Positions 1 through 6,314 are shown, counted from the stretch's first letter. The stretch: DNA of 14,970 nt from Treponema sp. UBA3662 (GCA_002373205.1 DFJV01000045.1:28156-43125), one strand, 5' to 3'. The notes: a model not told the origin generated them from the letters alone. Translations and numbers: made by a program.

Positions 1-33
1 CGTGCGAATGTGGCGTAGCAGTTCGGAATGACA
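1..33. repeat. Right half of a dispersed cruciform palindrome (copy R1)
   Basis: The first 33 bases match the right half of the palindrome seen complete at 6108-6169: the block GTGCGAATGTGGCGTAGCAG is identical, followed by a different outer arm, TTCGGAATGAC. The left half lies outside the window. Its presence shows that the sequence before the permease is intergenic and argues against starting the permease at 28, which would lie inside the repeat. Confidence 0.75.
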
Positions 34-103
34 TTGTGCAACGAATTTATTGGACAGCCCCGACGGTTAATTGTTATTCGATATACGGCTTTGTTTGGAT
101 TTG

Positions 104-159
104 GGCAGCCTTGTTTACAAAAGGCAATTTCTGTTTTAGAAGCAAAGGCTGCCTTTTTT
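104..159 (+). terminator. Terminator-like hairpin in the leader of the importer operon
   Basis: GGCAGCCTT at 104-112 is perfectly complementary to AAGGCTGCC at 145-153, and six T follow directly (154-159). A smaller hairpin, AAAGG-CTG-CCTTT at 144-156, competes for the right arm. The structure ends 7 bases before the GGAG ribosome binding site at 166-169. It could end transcription from an upstream gene, or act as an attenuator for the transporter. The 32-base loop is long for a simple terminator. No T-box motif is visible. Confidence 0.45.
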
Positions 160-180
160 CTTACCGGAGTATTGCAGACA

Positions 181-849
181 ATGATTTCTATTTTTAAAAC
201 ATATTTTTTAATGCTGGCATCCTCGCTGGCCAACACTCTGCTTCTTGCCCTGCTTGCACTTGTCTTTGCCATGATTATAGGCCTTATCTTTGCCCTCTGC
301 AATGTAAGCCGCAACAAGGCCCTTAACGCTGTTGGCACTATTTATGTAGACGCGATACGAGGCGTTCCTCTTATTGTACTGGCATTTTTTATTTACTTTG
401 GCGTTCCCCAGGGAATGAAGAGGATAATACCAAACTTCCGCCTCCCCGCACTCCAGGCTGGAACCATAGCCCTTGCAATGAACTGCGGAGCCTATATGGC
501 AGAAATTTTCCGCGCGGGAATAGAAAGTATAGACAAGGGGCAGATGGAAGCGGCCAGGTCTCTTGGCCTCTCTTATGGAACAAGCATGAGAAGGGTAATC
601 CTTCCCCAGGCATTCAAAGTGATGATTCCTTCCATAATAAATCAGTTTATAATTACCCTCAAGGACACTTCGATTCTTTCCGTAATCGGGTATCCTGAGC
701 TTACAAATACAGGACGAACAATTGCTGGAAACACATTCCGCAGTTTGGAAACCTGGGCAATCGTGGGCCTGCTTTACATGATTGTTATTGTATCTTTGAG
801 CCGGGCAGCAAAAGTCCTGGAAAGGAGAATCAAGATTGGCGACAAATAA
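181..849 (+). CDS. Polar amino-acid ABC transporter permease (GlnP/HisM type)
   Basis: Inner-membrane subunit of an amino-acid importer; it pairs with the ATPase that follows. The 222-residue protein has hydrophobic segments at about 13-41, 60-75, 90-110 and 193-207. The cytoplasmic EAA loop is at 123-142 (EAARSLGLSYG...RRVILPQ), which in this family docks on the ATPase. Length and the RGVPLIV and LKDTSILSVIG segments fit the His/Glu/Gln permease family. The start at 181 is preferred because GGAG at 166-169 is correctly spaced and the protein then starts just before the first helix. An in-frame ATG at 28 would add 51 residues unlike the family and begins inside a repeat. The 3' end overlaps the ATPase start by 14 bases, so translation is probably coupled. 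No periplasmic binding protein gene is in the window, so the substrate cannot be named. Confidence 0.93.
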   Translation: MISIFKTYFLMLASSLANTLLLALLALVFAMIIGLIFALCNVSRNKALNAVGTIYVDAIRGVPLIVLAFFIYFGVPQGMKRIIPNFRLPALQAGTIALAMNCGAYMAEIFRAGIESIDKGQMEAARSLGLSYGTSMRRVILPQAFKVMIPSIINQFIITLKDTSILSVIGYPELTNTGRTIAGNTFRSLETWAIVGLLYMIVIVSLSRAAKVLERRIKIGDK

Positions 850-1582
850 TTCAGAGGTAAAGATTCACGTTGAGAATCTAAAAAAGAATTTTGAAAAGCT
901 TGAGGTTCTCAAGGACATAAGCATAGACATTCACCAGGGCGAAGTAATCGTCGTAATTGGCCCAAGCGGAAGCGGCAAGTCCACATTCCTCCGCTGCCTG
1001 AACAAACTGGAGGCTGCTACATCAGGAACAATAATTGTTAACGGCACGGACATCAATTCCAAAAAGGTGAACATAAACAAAGTGCGCGAAAACATTGGCA
1101 TGGTATTCCAGCACTTTAACCTCTTTCCCAACATGACGGTCTTGCAGAACATAATGCTTGCCCCGGTAGAGCTAAAAAAGATGAGCAAGGCAGAAGCAGA
1201 AGAAGCAGGCATGGCTTTGCTAAAGAGGGTAGGGCTTGACTCCAAGGCCCAGAGCTACCCCCAGCAGCTTTCCGGCGGACAGAAGCAGCGTGTTGCAATA
1301 GCACGTTCACTTGCAATGAATCCTTCCATAATGCTTTTTGATGAACCCACCAGCGCCCTTGACCCGGAGATGGTAGGCGAAGTTCTTTCTGTAATGAAGG
1401 AACTTGCAAAAGGCGGAATGACCATGGTTGTAGTAACCCACGAAATTGGATTTGCCCGTGAGGTTGCAGACAGGGTTGTCTTTATGGACGGCGGTTACAT
1501 TATAGAGCAGGGCACCCCTGACGAGGTTTTAAAGAACCCCAAGCAGGAGCGCACAATCAGTTTTTTGAACAAGGTTTTGTGA
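836..1582 (+). CDS. Polar amino-acid ABC transporter ATP-binding protein (GlnQ/HisP type)
   Basis: Cytoplasmic ATPase that drives the permease encoded just upstream. The 248-residue protein has all nucleotide-binding motifs: Walker A GPSGSGKST (42-50), Q-loop Q92, signature LSGGQ (145-149), Walker B ending D169-E170, D-loop SALD (173-176) and switch histidine H202 in THE. The run of VFQHFNLFPNMTVLQN and EPTSALDPEMVGEVL is typical of the polar amino-acid subfamily. The start codon is TTG at 836, supported by AAAGGAGA at 821-828 with correct spacing; no ATG lies nearby in frame. The start overlaps the permease end by 14 bases, as is usual for subunits made in fixed ratio. Confidence 0.95.
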   Translation: MATNNSEVKIHVENLKKNFEKLEVLKDISIDIHQGEVIVVIGPSGSGKSTFLRCLNKLEAATSGTIIVNGTDINSKKVNINKVRENIGMVFQHFNLFPNMTVLQNIMLAPVELKKMSKAEAEEAGMALLKRVGLDSKAQSYPQQLSGGQKQRVAIARSLAMNPSIMLFDEPTSALDPEMVGEVLSVMKELAKGGMTMVVVTHEIGFAREVADRVVFMDGGYIIEQGTPDEVLKNPKQERTISFLNKVL

Positions 1583-1604
1583 ACAAATTTTTTGAGGTGG
1601 CCGT

Positions 1605-2195
1605 ATGAAAAAATTGATAACGATAAGCCGCGAATTTGGTGCCGGCGGTGGAGAAATAGGAATCCGTGTTGCAGAAAAATTGGGCTTTGAATATTTTGAC
1701 AAGGAGCTGATTATTCAAGCGGCAAAGAAAGCGAATGTTGGCATGGACGAAGTGCTCAACATGGACGAGGTTGTGCCCATGAACTTTGGCTTTACCCAGA
1801 GCCTCTTTGACATGTACAATGCCCCGCTTAACGAAAGGCTCTTTACCGCCCAGAGGGACGTTATCCGGAAGATTGGCGAGCACGGAAAATGCGTAATCGT
1901 TGGCCGCAACGCAAACAGCATCCTCTCCGAATACGACGATTCCCTGCACGTCTTTATCCACGCAGACCTTTACTGGAGGGCAATGCGCCTAAAGCAGGAA
2001 AAAATGCCGGACAAGACCGAGCAGCAGATAATTGCAAACATCCGCACCGTAGACAAGAGGCGTCGCAAGTACTGCTCCTACTACACCAACACCGAGTTTG
2101 GAGACAGCCGCTACTACGACCTCTGCCTGGATTCATCTTCCCTTGGCATTGACCAGTGCGTAAAAATCATCTGCGACATTGCAAAAGGGCAGTAA
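1605..2195 (+). CDS. Cytidylate-kinase-like family protein
   Basis: A 196-residue P-loop protein of the cytidylate-kinase-like family (Cytidylate_kin2/AAA_26), common in spirochaetes and Firmicutes. Its substrate is not established. The N-terminus ISREFGAGGGEIG (7-19) is the family's version of the phosphate-binding loop; it lacks a classical GKS/T, as relatives do, and has GGGEIG where many have GGREIG. FEYFDKELI follows, then VGRNAN near 100 and the family C-terminal segment with YYTNTEFGDSRYYDLCLDSS (about 159-178). It begins 22 bases after the importer ATPase, with an AGGTGG ribosome binding site 4 bases before ATG, and is probably cotranscribed. A functional link to amino-acid import is not evident. 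True Cmk is usually longer (about 220 residues) and has a regular Walker A, so this is a paralogue class, not the housekeeping enzyme. Confidence 0.85.
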   Translation: MKKLITISREFGAGGGEIGIRVAEKLGFEYFDKELIIQAAKKANVGMDEVLNMDEVVPMNFGFTQSLFDMYNAPLNERLFTAQRDVIRKIGEHGKCVIVGRNANSILSEYDDSLHVFIHADLYWRAMRLKQEKMPDKTEQQIIANIRTVDKRRRKYCSYYTNTEFGDSRYYDLCLDSSSLGIDQCVKIICDIAKGQ

Positions 2196-2204
2196 ATCTT
2201 TCTT

Positions 2205-2310
2205 TGGGCGTTCCCTGCCATACGGCAGGTCGGGCTTTCCGGGGTTCCGCTATCGCTCCATTCGCGGACAAGCCGCGAACGGCTACGCCGCCCCTCCAAT
2301 CCCTAACGCG
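2205..2310. repeat. GGGCGTT...CCCTAACGC palindromic repeat element
   Basis: A compact GC-rich element directly after the kinase-like gene. It starts GGGCGTTCCC and ends ATCCCTAACGC, so the termini GCGTT (2208-2212) and AACGC (2305-2309) are inverted. Inside are perfect hairpins CCTGCC-ATAC-GGCAGG (2214-2229) and TTCGCGG-ACAAG-CCGCGAA (2261-2279). From memory, elements with this head, the GGTCGGGCT core and this tail are dispersed in many Bacteroidetes genomes; that recollection cannot be checked here. The first hairpin could also act as a weak transcript end, but no T-run follows. Confidence 0.6.
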
Positions 2311-2383
2311 ATTCAATAACATCTATATCTCATCTCCCCCCTGTCCAATTAAAATCCATAGCCTTTTTAAAAAGTACGATCCT

Positions 2384-2392
2384 TGCTATAAT
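2384..2392 (+). promoter_or_regulatory. Extended -10 element TGCTATAAT
   Basis: A perfect TATAAT at 2387-2392 preceded by TGC makes an extended -10 box; the -35 region is only T-rich. Transcription would start near 2399 and run through about 240 bases without a gene before the ATPase. It may be a second promoter for the ATPase or drive a short RNA ending at the eight T of 2515-2522. Confidence 0.35.
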
Positions 2393-2566
2393 GGTTCTTA
2401 AGGGATTACGCAAGATCCTCTCCCAAACTTCCGCCGGAAAAAAATACATTGTGGCTGTTTTGTGAGCTGGCAGTGTAGATTTTCTTGATGGTTAGCAGTT
2501 CAACCAAAGTGTGCTTTTTTTTACTGATAGCCGTATTTTTTGGCTTATTAAGTGAAAATTGTGTAA

Positions 2567-2619
2567 ATACGCAAAAATATCGACTGATATCTGTTCTTTT
2601 AATTGATATTTTTGCGTAT
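2567..2619. promoter_or_regulatory. 15-bp perfect inverted repeat, candidate operator
   Basis: The left arm ATACGCAAAAATATC (2567-2581) and the right arm GATATTTTTGCGTAT (2605-2619) are perfect reverse complements separated by 23 bases. Further ATATC/GATAT half-sites lie at 2586-2590, 2618-2622 and 2630-2634. The right arm covers the -35 box and part of the spacer of the promoter at 2603-2631, where a repressor would block transcription. It could instead be a transcribed hairpin or the end of a mobile element. Confidence 0.5.
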
Positions 2620-2631
2620 ATCTGCAATAAT
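2603..2631 (+). promoter_or_regulatory. Promoter placed to give a leaderless ATPase mRNA
   Basis: TTGATA at 2603-2608, a 17-base spacer, and AATAAT at 2626-2631 form a near-consensus sigma-70 promoter. The expected start, about 7 bases downstream, falls at 2638-2639, the A of the ATPase ATG. No Shine-Dalgarno sequence lies in 2615-2638, which agrees with a leaderless transcript. Confidence 0.45.
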
Positions 2632-2638
2632 ATCAATT

Positions 2639-3892
2639 ATGATTACCATAAATCGTGATTTATATTTGAATAAACTTGTTGCTGCCCGCCATAACGGTAT
2701 GATAAAAGTGATTACAGGACTTAGAAGGTGTGGAAAATCCTTTCTTTTGTTCAATCTTTTTGTAGATTTTCTAAAACAAGAGGGAATTGATAACAAACAT
2801 ATCATTCAAATAAATTTGGAAGACAGGCGAAACAAAAACTTGCGAAATCCAGATGAACTTTTGGCCTATATTGACACCCGCATCGGCGATGAAAAAATGT
2901 ACTATGTGCTTTTGGACGAAGTTCAGACGGTTAGTGATTTTGAAGATGTTTTGAACAGCTATTTGAACATTAAGAATGTCGATGTCTATGTGACAGGCAG
3001 CAATGCAAAATTTCTTTCAAAAGACGTAATCACAGAATTCAGGGGTCGCGGTTATGAAATTCATATTCAGCCATTATCTTTTAAGGAATTTTATTCAATA
3101 AATCAGAACAAACAAAAAGATGATGTTCTTCTTGAATATATGACTTATGGTGCACTTCCAAAAGTTGCATTAGAAAGTGATGAAAGCCTAAAGAAGAAAT
3201 ATTTAAAGTCGCTTTTTTTGAGTACCTACATTGTGGATATAAAAGACAGGTATGCAATCCAAAAAGATGATGACCTTGAAGAGCTGATAAATGTTCTTTC
3301 TTCATCAATCGGCTGTCTTACAAACCCCAGAAAACTTTCAGATACTTTTAAATCCATCAAAAAAAGCCGTATAACGCAGGATACCATAAAAGCCTATCTT
3401 GACTATATGCAGGACGCTTTTTTGATAGAAAAATCCGTGCGCTATGACATCAAAGGCAGGCGATACATTGATACTCCTGCAAAATATTATTTTTCTGACC
3501 TTGGATTAAGGAATGCACGGCTGGATTTCAGACAGACAGAACAAACCCATCTTATGGAAAATCTGATTTACAACGAACTTCGGATTCGCGGATATTCTGT
3601 TGACGTGGGGCAGGTAACTCTTAATACAAAAAATGCAGAGGGCAAAAGCGAGCGCAAGAATCTGGAAGTGGATTTTGTCTGCAACAAAGGATACGATAGA
3701 GTTTATGTGCAGTCTGCATTTGCACTTGATTCCGATGAAAAAAGAGATCAGGAGCTGCGTTCTTTGATGCACATAAAAGACAGTTTTCAAAAAGTTGTGA
3801 TTACAGGCGGAATGCAGCCAACATACCGAGATGAGAACGGTATTCTTATTTTGAACCTGTTTGATTTTTTGCTGGATAAAGTGGGCTTTTAG
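2639..3892 (+). CDS. AAA_14/DUF4143 family ATP-binding protein
   Basis: A 417-residue predicted ATPase of the COG1373 type: an N-terminal AAA_14 P-loop domain and a C-terminal DUF4143 domain. The family is abundant in host-associated bacteria; its role is not settled. Walker A is GLRRCGKS (27-34), Walker B VLLDE (90-94), a sensor-1-like segment is VDVYVTGSN near 114-122, and FRGRG follows. The C-terminal half has the winged-helix-like region and LEVDFV...YVQSA, the place of the nuclease-fold core in relatives; the usual acidic-x-lysine pair is not intact, so nuclease activity is doubtful. The start is the ATG at 2639; the frame also opens at TTG 2603, but that codon is part of the -35 box. 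The gene and its surroundings are richer in A+T than the neighbours and flanked by repeat elements, suggesting acquisition. Confidence 0.85.
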   Translation: MITINRDLYLNKLVAARHNGMIKVITGLRRCGKSFLLFNLFVDFLKQEGIDNKHIIQINLEDRRNKNLRNPDELLAYIDTRIGDEKMYYVLLDEVQTVSDFEDVLNSYLNIKNVDVYVTGSNAKFLSKDVITEFRGRGYEIHIQPLSFKEFYSINQNKQKDDVLLEYMTYGALPKVALESDESLKKKYLKSLFLSTYIVDIKDRYAIQKDDDLEELINVLSSSIGCLTNPRKLSDTFKSIKKSRITQDTIKAYLDYMQDAFLIEKSVRYDIKGRRYIDTPAKYYFSDLGLRNARLDFRQTEQTHLMENLIYNELRIRGYSVDVGQVTLNTKNAEGKSERKNLEVDFVCNKGYDRVYVQSAFALDSDEKRDQELRSLMHIKDSFQKVVITGGMQPTYRDENGILILNLFDFLLDKVGF

Positions 3893-3990
3893 AAAAGGCT
3901 GCCTTTGTACCTTGGGCACAAGTAGACTATGTATTGGCAATTTTGATGGGGTTAACGTAAATCTGAATGTTAGCAGTTTGGGTAATTGTT

Positions 3991-4091
3991 TTTGCAGTTC
4001 CAGGCGCGGCAGGGATTTGAGCCCCTTTAGTCCCGGACGGAAGCCGGGATGAGCCGCGCAAGACGGCGAAGTGCGGAAAGCCCCTTGCAGT
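3991..4091. repeat. CCTTTAGTCCCG hairpin element, copy 1
   Basis: A GC-rich element between the ATPase and the convergent membrane-protein gene. It shares the order CCTTTAGTCCCG, inner hairpin, GGGATGAG, CGAAGTGCGGAA with the element at 11213-11288. The inner hairpin here is TCCCGG-ACGGAAG-CCGGGA (4031-4049). The flanking arms differ between the two copies. Just upstream (3893-3990) is a short AT-rich stretch with an AAAGG-CTG-CCTTT hairpin right after the ATPase stop codon. Confidence 0.6.
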
Positions 4092-4113
4092 CAAAGATAT
4101 TTATCATTGGATT

Positions 4114-4827
4114 TTAGTCATCGTATCCCCATTCTTTCTCTATGTGCGAAAGTGTGTTGTCTTTAAATTCAACAGCCAGCAATAAATACCAGTATTCGCC
4201 GTAGCCGTCTTCGTCTGCATAGTAAAAGCTCTTTCCGTCTTCAGAAATACGTAGGGGTTCTCCCAGAAGGTTAAGGACTTCTTCTTTTGTCATTCCTTCT
4301 TTTAGGAGTGGCAGGTTTAAGGGTTTGAAGCTTTCGGAAACTTTTGTGTCTGCCAAGGGGTTCTTGTAATATTTAAAATCATTAAAAGCAAAGGTAATCA
4401 TTAGCAAAAAAGATGCTCCGAAAATTGCAATCATGGGAAAGACGATGGAAAGGGCGATTCTTATTTTTTTGATTACAAGGATTGCTGCAAGAATGACTGA
4501 TAGCGGAAAAAGAAATAAGAAAATGGACGCTGCAAATATGAAGAGTGGACTGTCAGAATTTAATTCAGGTCTTATAGCTTCTATAAGCTCTTTGTTTCTT
4601 CCAACCCAATAATAAAAATAGGGGATAAGGCTAAGCACGAGAGATGCTAGGGCTACTGCAAGCAAAAAAACTGTTACGCGCAAAAGTCCGAATCCCAAAT
4701 ACCTTAGGGTTTCTTTTTTTGACGGCTGCTGCTTTTTAAAGTTGCTTAAGCGGGAAGCGTCTTTATATACAAAGAATACTTCCAAGCAAGCAAAAAAAAC
4801 TAATATAAAATCAAATGGTTCATGCAT
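4114..4827 (-). CDS. Four-helix membrane protein with C-terminal BamE/SmpA-like domain
   Basis: A 237-residue protein of unknown role. Four hydrophobic segments at about 5-21, 46-71, 93-118 and 121-147 are followed by a soluble domain (about 175-235). That domain has LLKEGMTKEEVLNLLGEP, aromatic-rich FYYADEDGYGEYWYLLLAVEFKDNTL and a final short strand, the pattern of the BamE/SmpA/OmlA fold. BamE itself is a small outer-membrane lipoprotein; here the module is tethered to an inner-membrane-like anchor, so a role in BAM is not implied. The gene begins 24 bases after the upstream ThyX-like gene ends and is probably translated from the same message. Its Shine-Dalgarno is weak (AGGA about 14 bases before the ATG). 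The hypothetical status is real; only the domain call is supported. Confidence 0.75.
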   Translation of the reverse strand: MHEPFDFILVFFACLEVFFVYKDASRLSNFKKQQPSKKETLRYLGFGLLRVTVFLLAVALASLVLSLIPYFYYWVGRNKELIEAIRPELNSDSPLFIFAASIFLFLFPLSVILAAILVIKKIRIALSIVFPMIAIFGASFLLMITFAFNDFKYYKNPLADTKVSESFKPLNLPLLKEGMTKEEVLNLLGEPLRISEDGKSFYYADEDGYGEYWYLLLAVEFKDNTLSHIEKEWGYDD

Positions 4828-4851
4828 TGAAATAAACTTGTTCCTGTTCTG

Positions 4852-5466
4852 CTAACTTACTATGTCCCATTCTTTGCCGGAAAGGCCTGTTAGTTCCCTA
4901 AAGCGTGGCATTGAATAGCAGGCGCTTATGAAGTTGTTCCAGTCTTCGCGGTTGCGGTGGGCTTTGCGCTGGATGCAGATTGTTTTTAGCTGCAGGTAGT
5001 TTGTGGTTACGGTTGCCCACATTTCAAAGCCCTGGGGAAGGTTGTGGCGGAGGGTCATGTAGCTTTCGTAGCTTTTGCCGCTTGCAATCCATTCTTCGTA
5101 GAGTTTTTTTACCTGGTCCTTGCTCTGCTGGGTTACGTATTTTGTGTAGGGGTCAAGGTCGCCAGAGATGAATTTTTCCAGGGAGTGCACGGTTGACTGG
5201 CTCATCACAATGTCTGCAAAGTGGTAGCGCTGGAATTCCGGCATTACAACTCCGTGGTGCTTCATGTCGAATGTTACAAGGATTCCTTTTAGGAAGGCGT
5301 CGTGGCTCTGGTGGGCTTCCATGTTCTTTCCAAGAGCGAGGGCAACTTTTTCCCTTTTTTCCGTTACCTCTTCGCGGGTGTCTATTTGCCCCACGTTGAA
5401 TGAATTGTTTATTGCGTTGAGTGCGCGGTTAAGGCCGAATACTTCTATATTTTTTACTTCCAGCAT
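4852..5466 (-). CDS. Conserved hypothetical protein with ThyX-like layout
   Basis: A 204-residue soluble protein. From memory it matches a family of conserved hypotheticals frequent in gut Firmicutes and their phages. Shared landmarks are IEVFGLNRALNAINN (7-21), SHDAFLKGILVTFDM (54-68), the W/E-F-x-R-Y segment with SQSTVHSL (89-96), and HNLPQGFEMWATVTTNYLQL...R (141-167). The last resembles the LP-x(n)-N-x(n)-R end of flavin-dependent thymidylate synthase ThyX. The ThyX signature RHRxxS is absent, so thymidylate synthase activity should not be assumed. The ATG at 5466 is preferred over an in-frame TTG at 5478 because GGAGA lies 6 bases before the ATG and overlaps the TTG. It is first in a two-gene unit with the BamE-domain membrane protein. 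Confidence 0.7.
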   Translation of the reverse strand: MLEVKNIEVFGLNRALNAINNSFNVGQIDTREEVTEKREKVALALGKNMEAHQSHDAFLKGILVTFDMKHHGVVMPEFQRYHFADIVMSQSTVHSLEKFISGDLDPYTKYVTQQSKDQVKKLYEEWIASGKSYESYMTLRHNLPQGFEMWATVTTNYLQLKTICIQRKAHRNREDWNNFISACYSMPRFRELTGLSGKEWDIVS

Positions 5467-5493
5467 TGTTTTCTCCAATTGTGTTTTGCTGCC

Positions 5494-5522
5494 ATTATAG
5501 CGGTTGGGGGGGCTTTTTGCAA
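5494..5522 (-). promoter_or_regulatory. Promoter with a C7 tract in the spacer
   Basis: Read on the minus strand: TTGCAA (5522-5517), a 17-base spacer and a perfect TATAAT (5499-5494), with the start expected about 20 bases before the ribosome binding site. Seven C in a row (G on the plus strand, 5506-5512) sit in the spacer. A change of one base in that run would alter the -35/-10 distance. Confidence 0.65.
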
Positions 5523-5554
5523 TTGATTTTTTTGATGGCTGTCATTCCGGACTA

Positions 5555-5616
5555 GACCCTGAGTCCACATTCGTGGCAAGTGCGTGCAAATGTGGCGTAG
5601 CAGCTCGGGGGTACGG
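5555..5616. repeat. Dispersed cruciform palindrome (copy R2)
   Basis: It matches R3 with about five differences in 62 bases. Inner arms CCACATTCG/CAAATGTGG and outer arms CCCTGAG/CTCGGGG are slightly decayed compared with R3. It is preceded by GTCATTCCGGAC (5541-5552), close to the reverse complement of the outer arm of R1. Confidence 0.8.
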
Positions 5617-5730
5617 CCGCTCTCTGAGCGAAGTCGAAGGGGCCGGTGTGTACAATGTGATATAGGTGCTTCGACAGGCCGCTCGAAGCTTTGCTGCGGA
5701 ACAGCGTCCGTGGATACTGTCTTTTTTTTG

Positions 5731-5841
5731 CTAACACCAATCAGCCTTGGGGCGTTGGTCGCAAGCTTCGCTTGCTCTTCGAGTTTCTGCGAAACTCGCG
5801 GGATTTTTTTGCGAACTTGCAATCGATTTTAGCAGGCGTTG
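5731..5841. repeat. 111-bp direct repeat, copy 1
   Basis: Identical to 5894-6004 except at two positions (5742 and 5826), at an offset of 163 bases. It contains perfect triloop hairpins GCAAGC-TTC-GCTTGC (5761-5775) and CGAGTTTC-TGC-GAAACTCG (5780-5798). It starts CTAACACCAAT, follows a T-run, and ends AGCAGGCGTTG. Confidence 0.95.
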
Positions 5842-5844
5842 TTC

Positions 5845-5881
5845 GCTCGCTGCGCGAGCTACCGAGTTACTTCGTAACTCG
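5845..5881. repeat. Two tandem triloop hairpins
   Basis: GCTCGC-TGC-GCGAGC (5845-5859) and CGAGTTAC-TTC-GTAACTCG (5863-5881) are perfect hairpins with the same C-TTC-G or C-TGC-G apex as those in the flanking direct repeats. Confidence 0.85.
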
Positions 5882-5893
5882 CGGATTTATTTA

Positions 5894-6004
5894 CTAACAC
5901 CAATTAGCCTTGGGGCGTTGGTCGCAAGCTTCGCTTGCTCTTCGAGTTTCTGCGAAACTCGCGGGATTTTTTTGCGAACTTGCAATCGTTTTTAGCAGGC
6001 GTTG
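5894..6004. repeat. 111-bp direct repeat, copy 2
   Basis: Second copy of 5731-5841, 109 of 111 bases identical, with both internal triloop hairpins unchanged (5924-5938 and 5943-5961). Two near-identical copies this close suggest recent duplication or gene conversion. Confidence 0.95.
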
Positions 6005-6107
6005 CGGGCGGCGTTTGAGCCCGCAGAGGGGGTAGCGGAAAAGGCAACAAAGCGGAGCAAATGACAGAAGCGGCTTGTTTTGAAAACAGGTATGCTGTTG
6101 CGGTACA

Positions 6108-6169
6108 GACCCTGAGTCCACATTCGTAGCAAGTGCGTGCGAATGTGGCGTAGCAGCTCAGGGTGACGG
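6108..6169. repeat. Dispersed cruciform palindrome (copy R3, best preserved)
   Basis: Outer arms ACCCTGAG (6109-6116) and CTCAGGGT (6157-6164) and inner arms CCACATTCG (6118-6126) and CGAATGTGG (6140-6148) are perfect complements around a 13-base loop. A CGTAGCAG segment separates inner and outer arms on the right side only, so it would bulge. Confidence 0.9.
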
Positions 6170-6314
6170 TTGTTTGCTTTTAGAGCTTGCCGCTTTTGGC
6201 ATTTGTGGAGCGACTTGCCTTTGGAGCGAGGGGGAGACTTACCCCTCCTTGCGTAACAGATGCAGGGGGAACTTGCAGTGTAGATTTTAGCGGACTTCCT
6301 CTCTTGTAGAAGAA

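Larger units (their letters stand above)
5523..6314. other. Repeat mosaic without a gene
   Basis: About 790 bases between the divergently ending genes hold no convincing reading frame; open frames here merely translate repeats. In order: palindrome R2 (5555-5616), a hairpin with GTCGAAG at 5633-5639 and CTTCGAC at 5669-5675, the first direct repeat copy (5731-5841), hairpins at 5845-5881, the second copy (5894-6004), a GCGGGC/GCCCGC hairpin (6004-6024), and palindrome R3 (6108-6169). The last 145 bases before the trpA stop contain a GAGGGG/CCCCTC hairpin (6228-6247) without a T-run, so no clear terminator for trpBA was found. Confidence 0.8.

Noticed and set aside
28..180. N-terminal extension of the permease by an in-frame ATG at 28
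   Set aside because: The extra 51 residues are unlike the family, the codon lies in repeat R1, a terminator-like hairpin would be inside the message, and the ATG at 181 has its own ribosome binding site.
2391..2465. 24-codon frame starting at the ATG within TATAATGG (2391)
   Set aside because: The ATG overlaps the -10 box, there is no ribosome binding site and the frame is very short; it may be a relic but cannot be supported.
5728..5760. GCTAAC...GTTGG as a possible integron attC site (integrons occur in Treponema denticola)
   Set aside because: The core sites do not fit RYYYAAC/GTTRRRY, no integrase is present and the repeat is not associated with gene cassettes.
6228..6247. GAGGGG/CCCCTC hairpin as terminator of trpBA
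   Set aside because: No T-run follows on the minus strand, so intrinsic termination is not supported.
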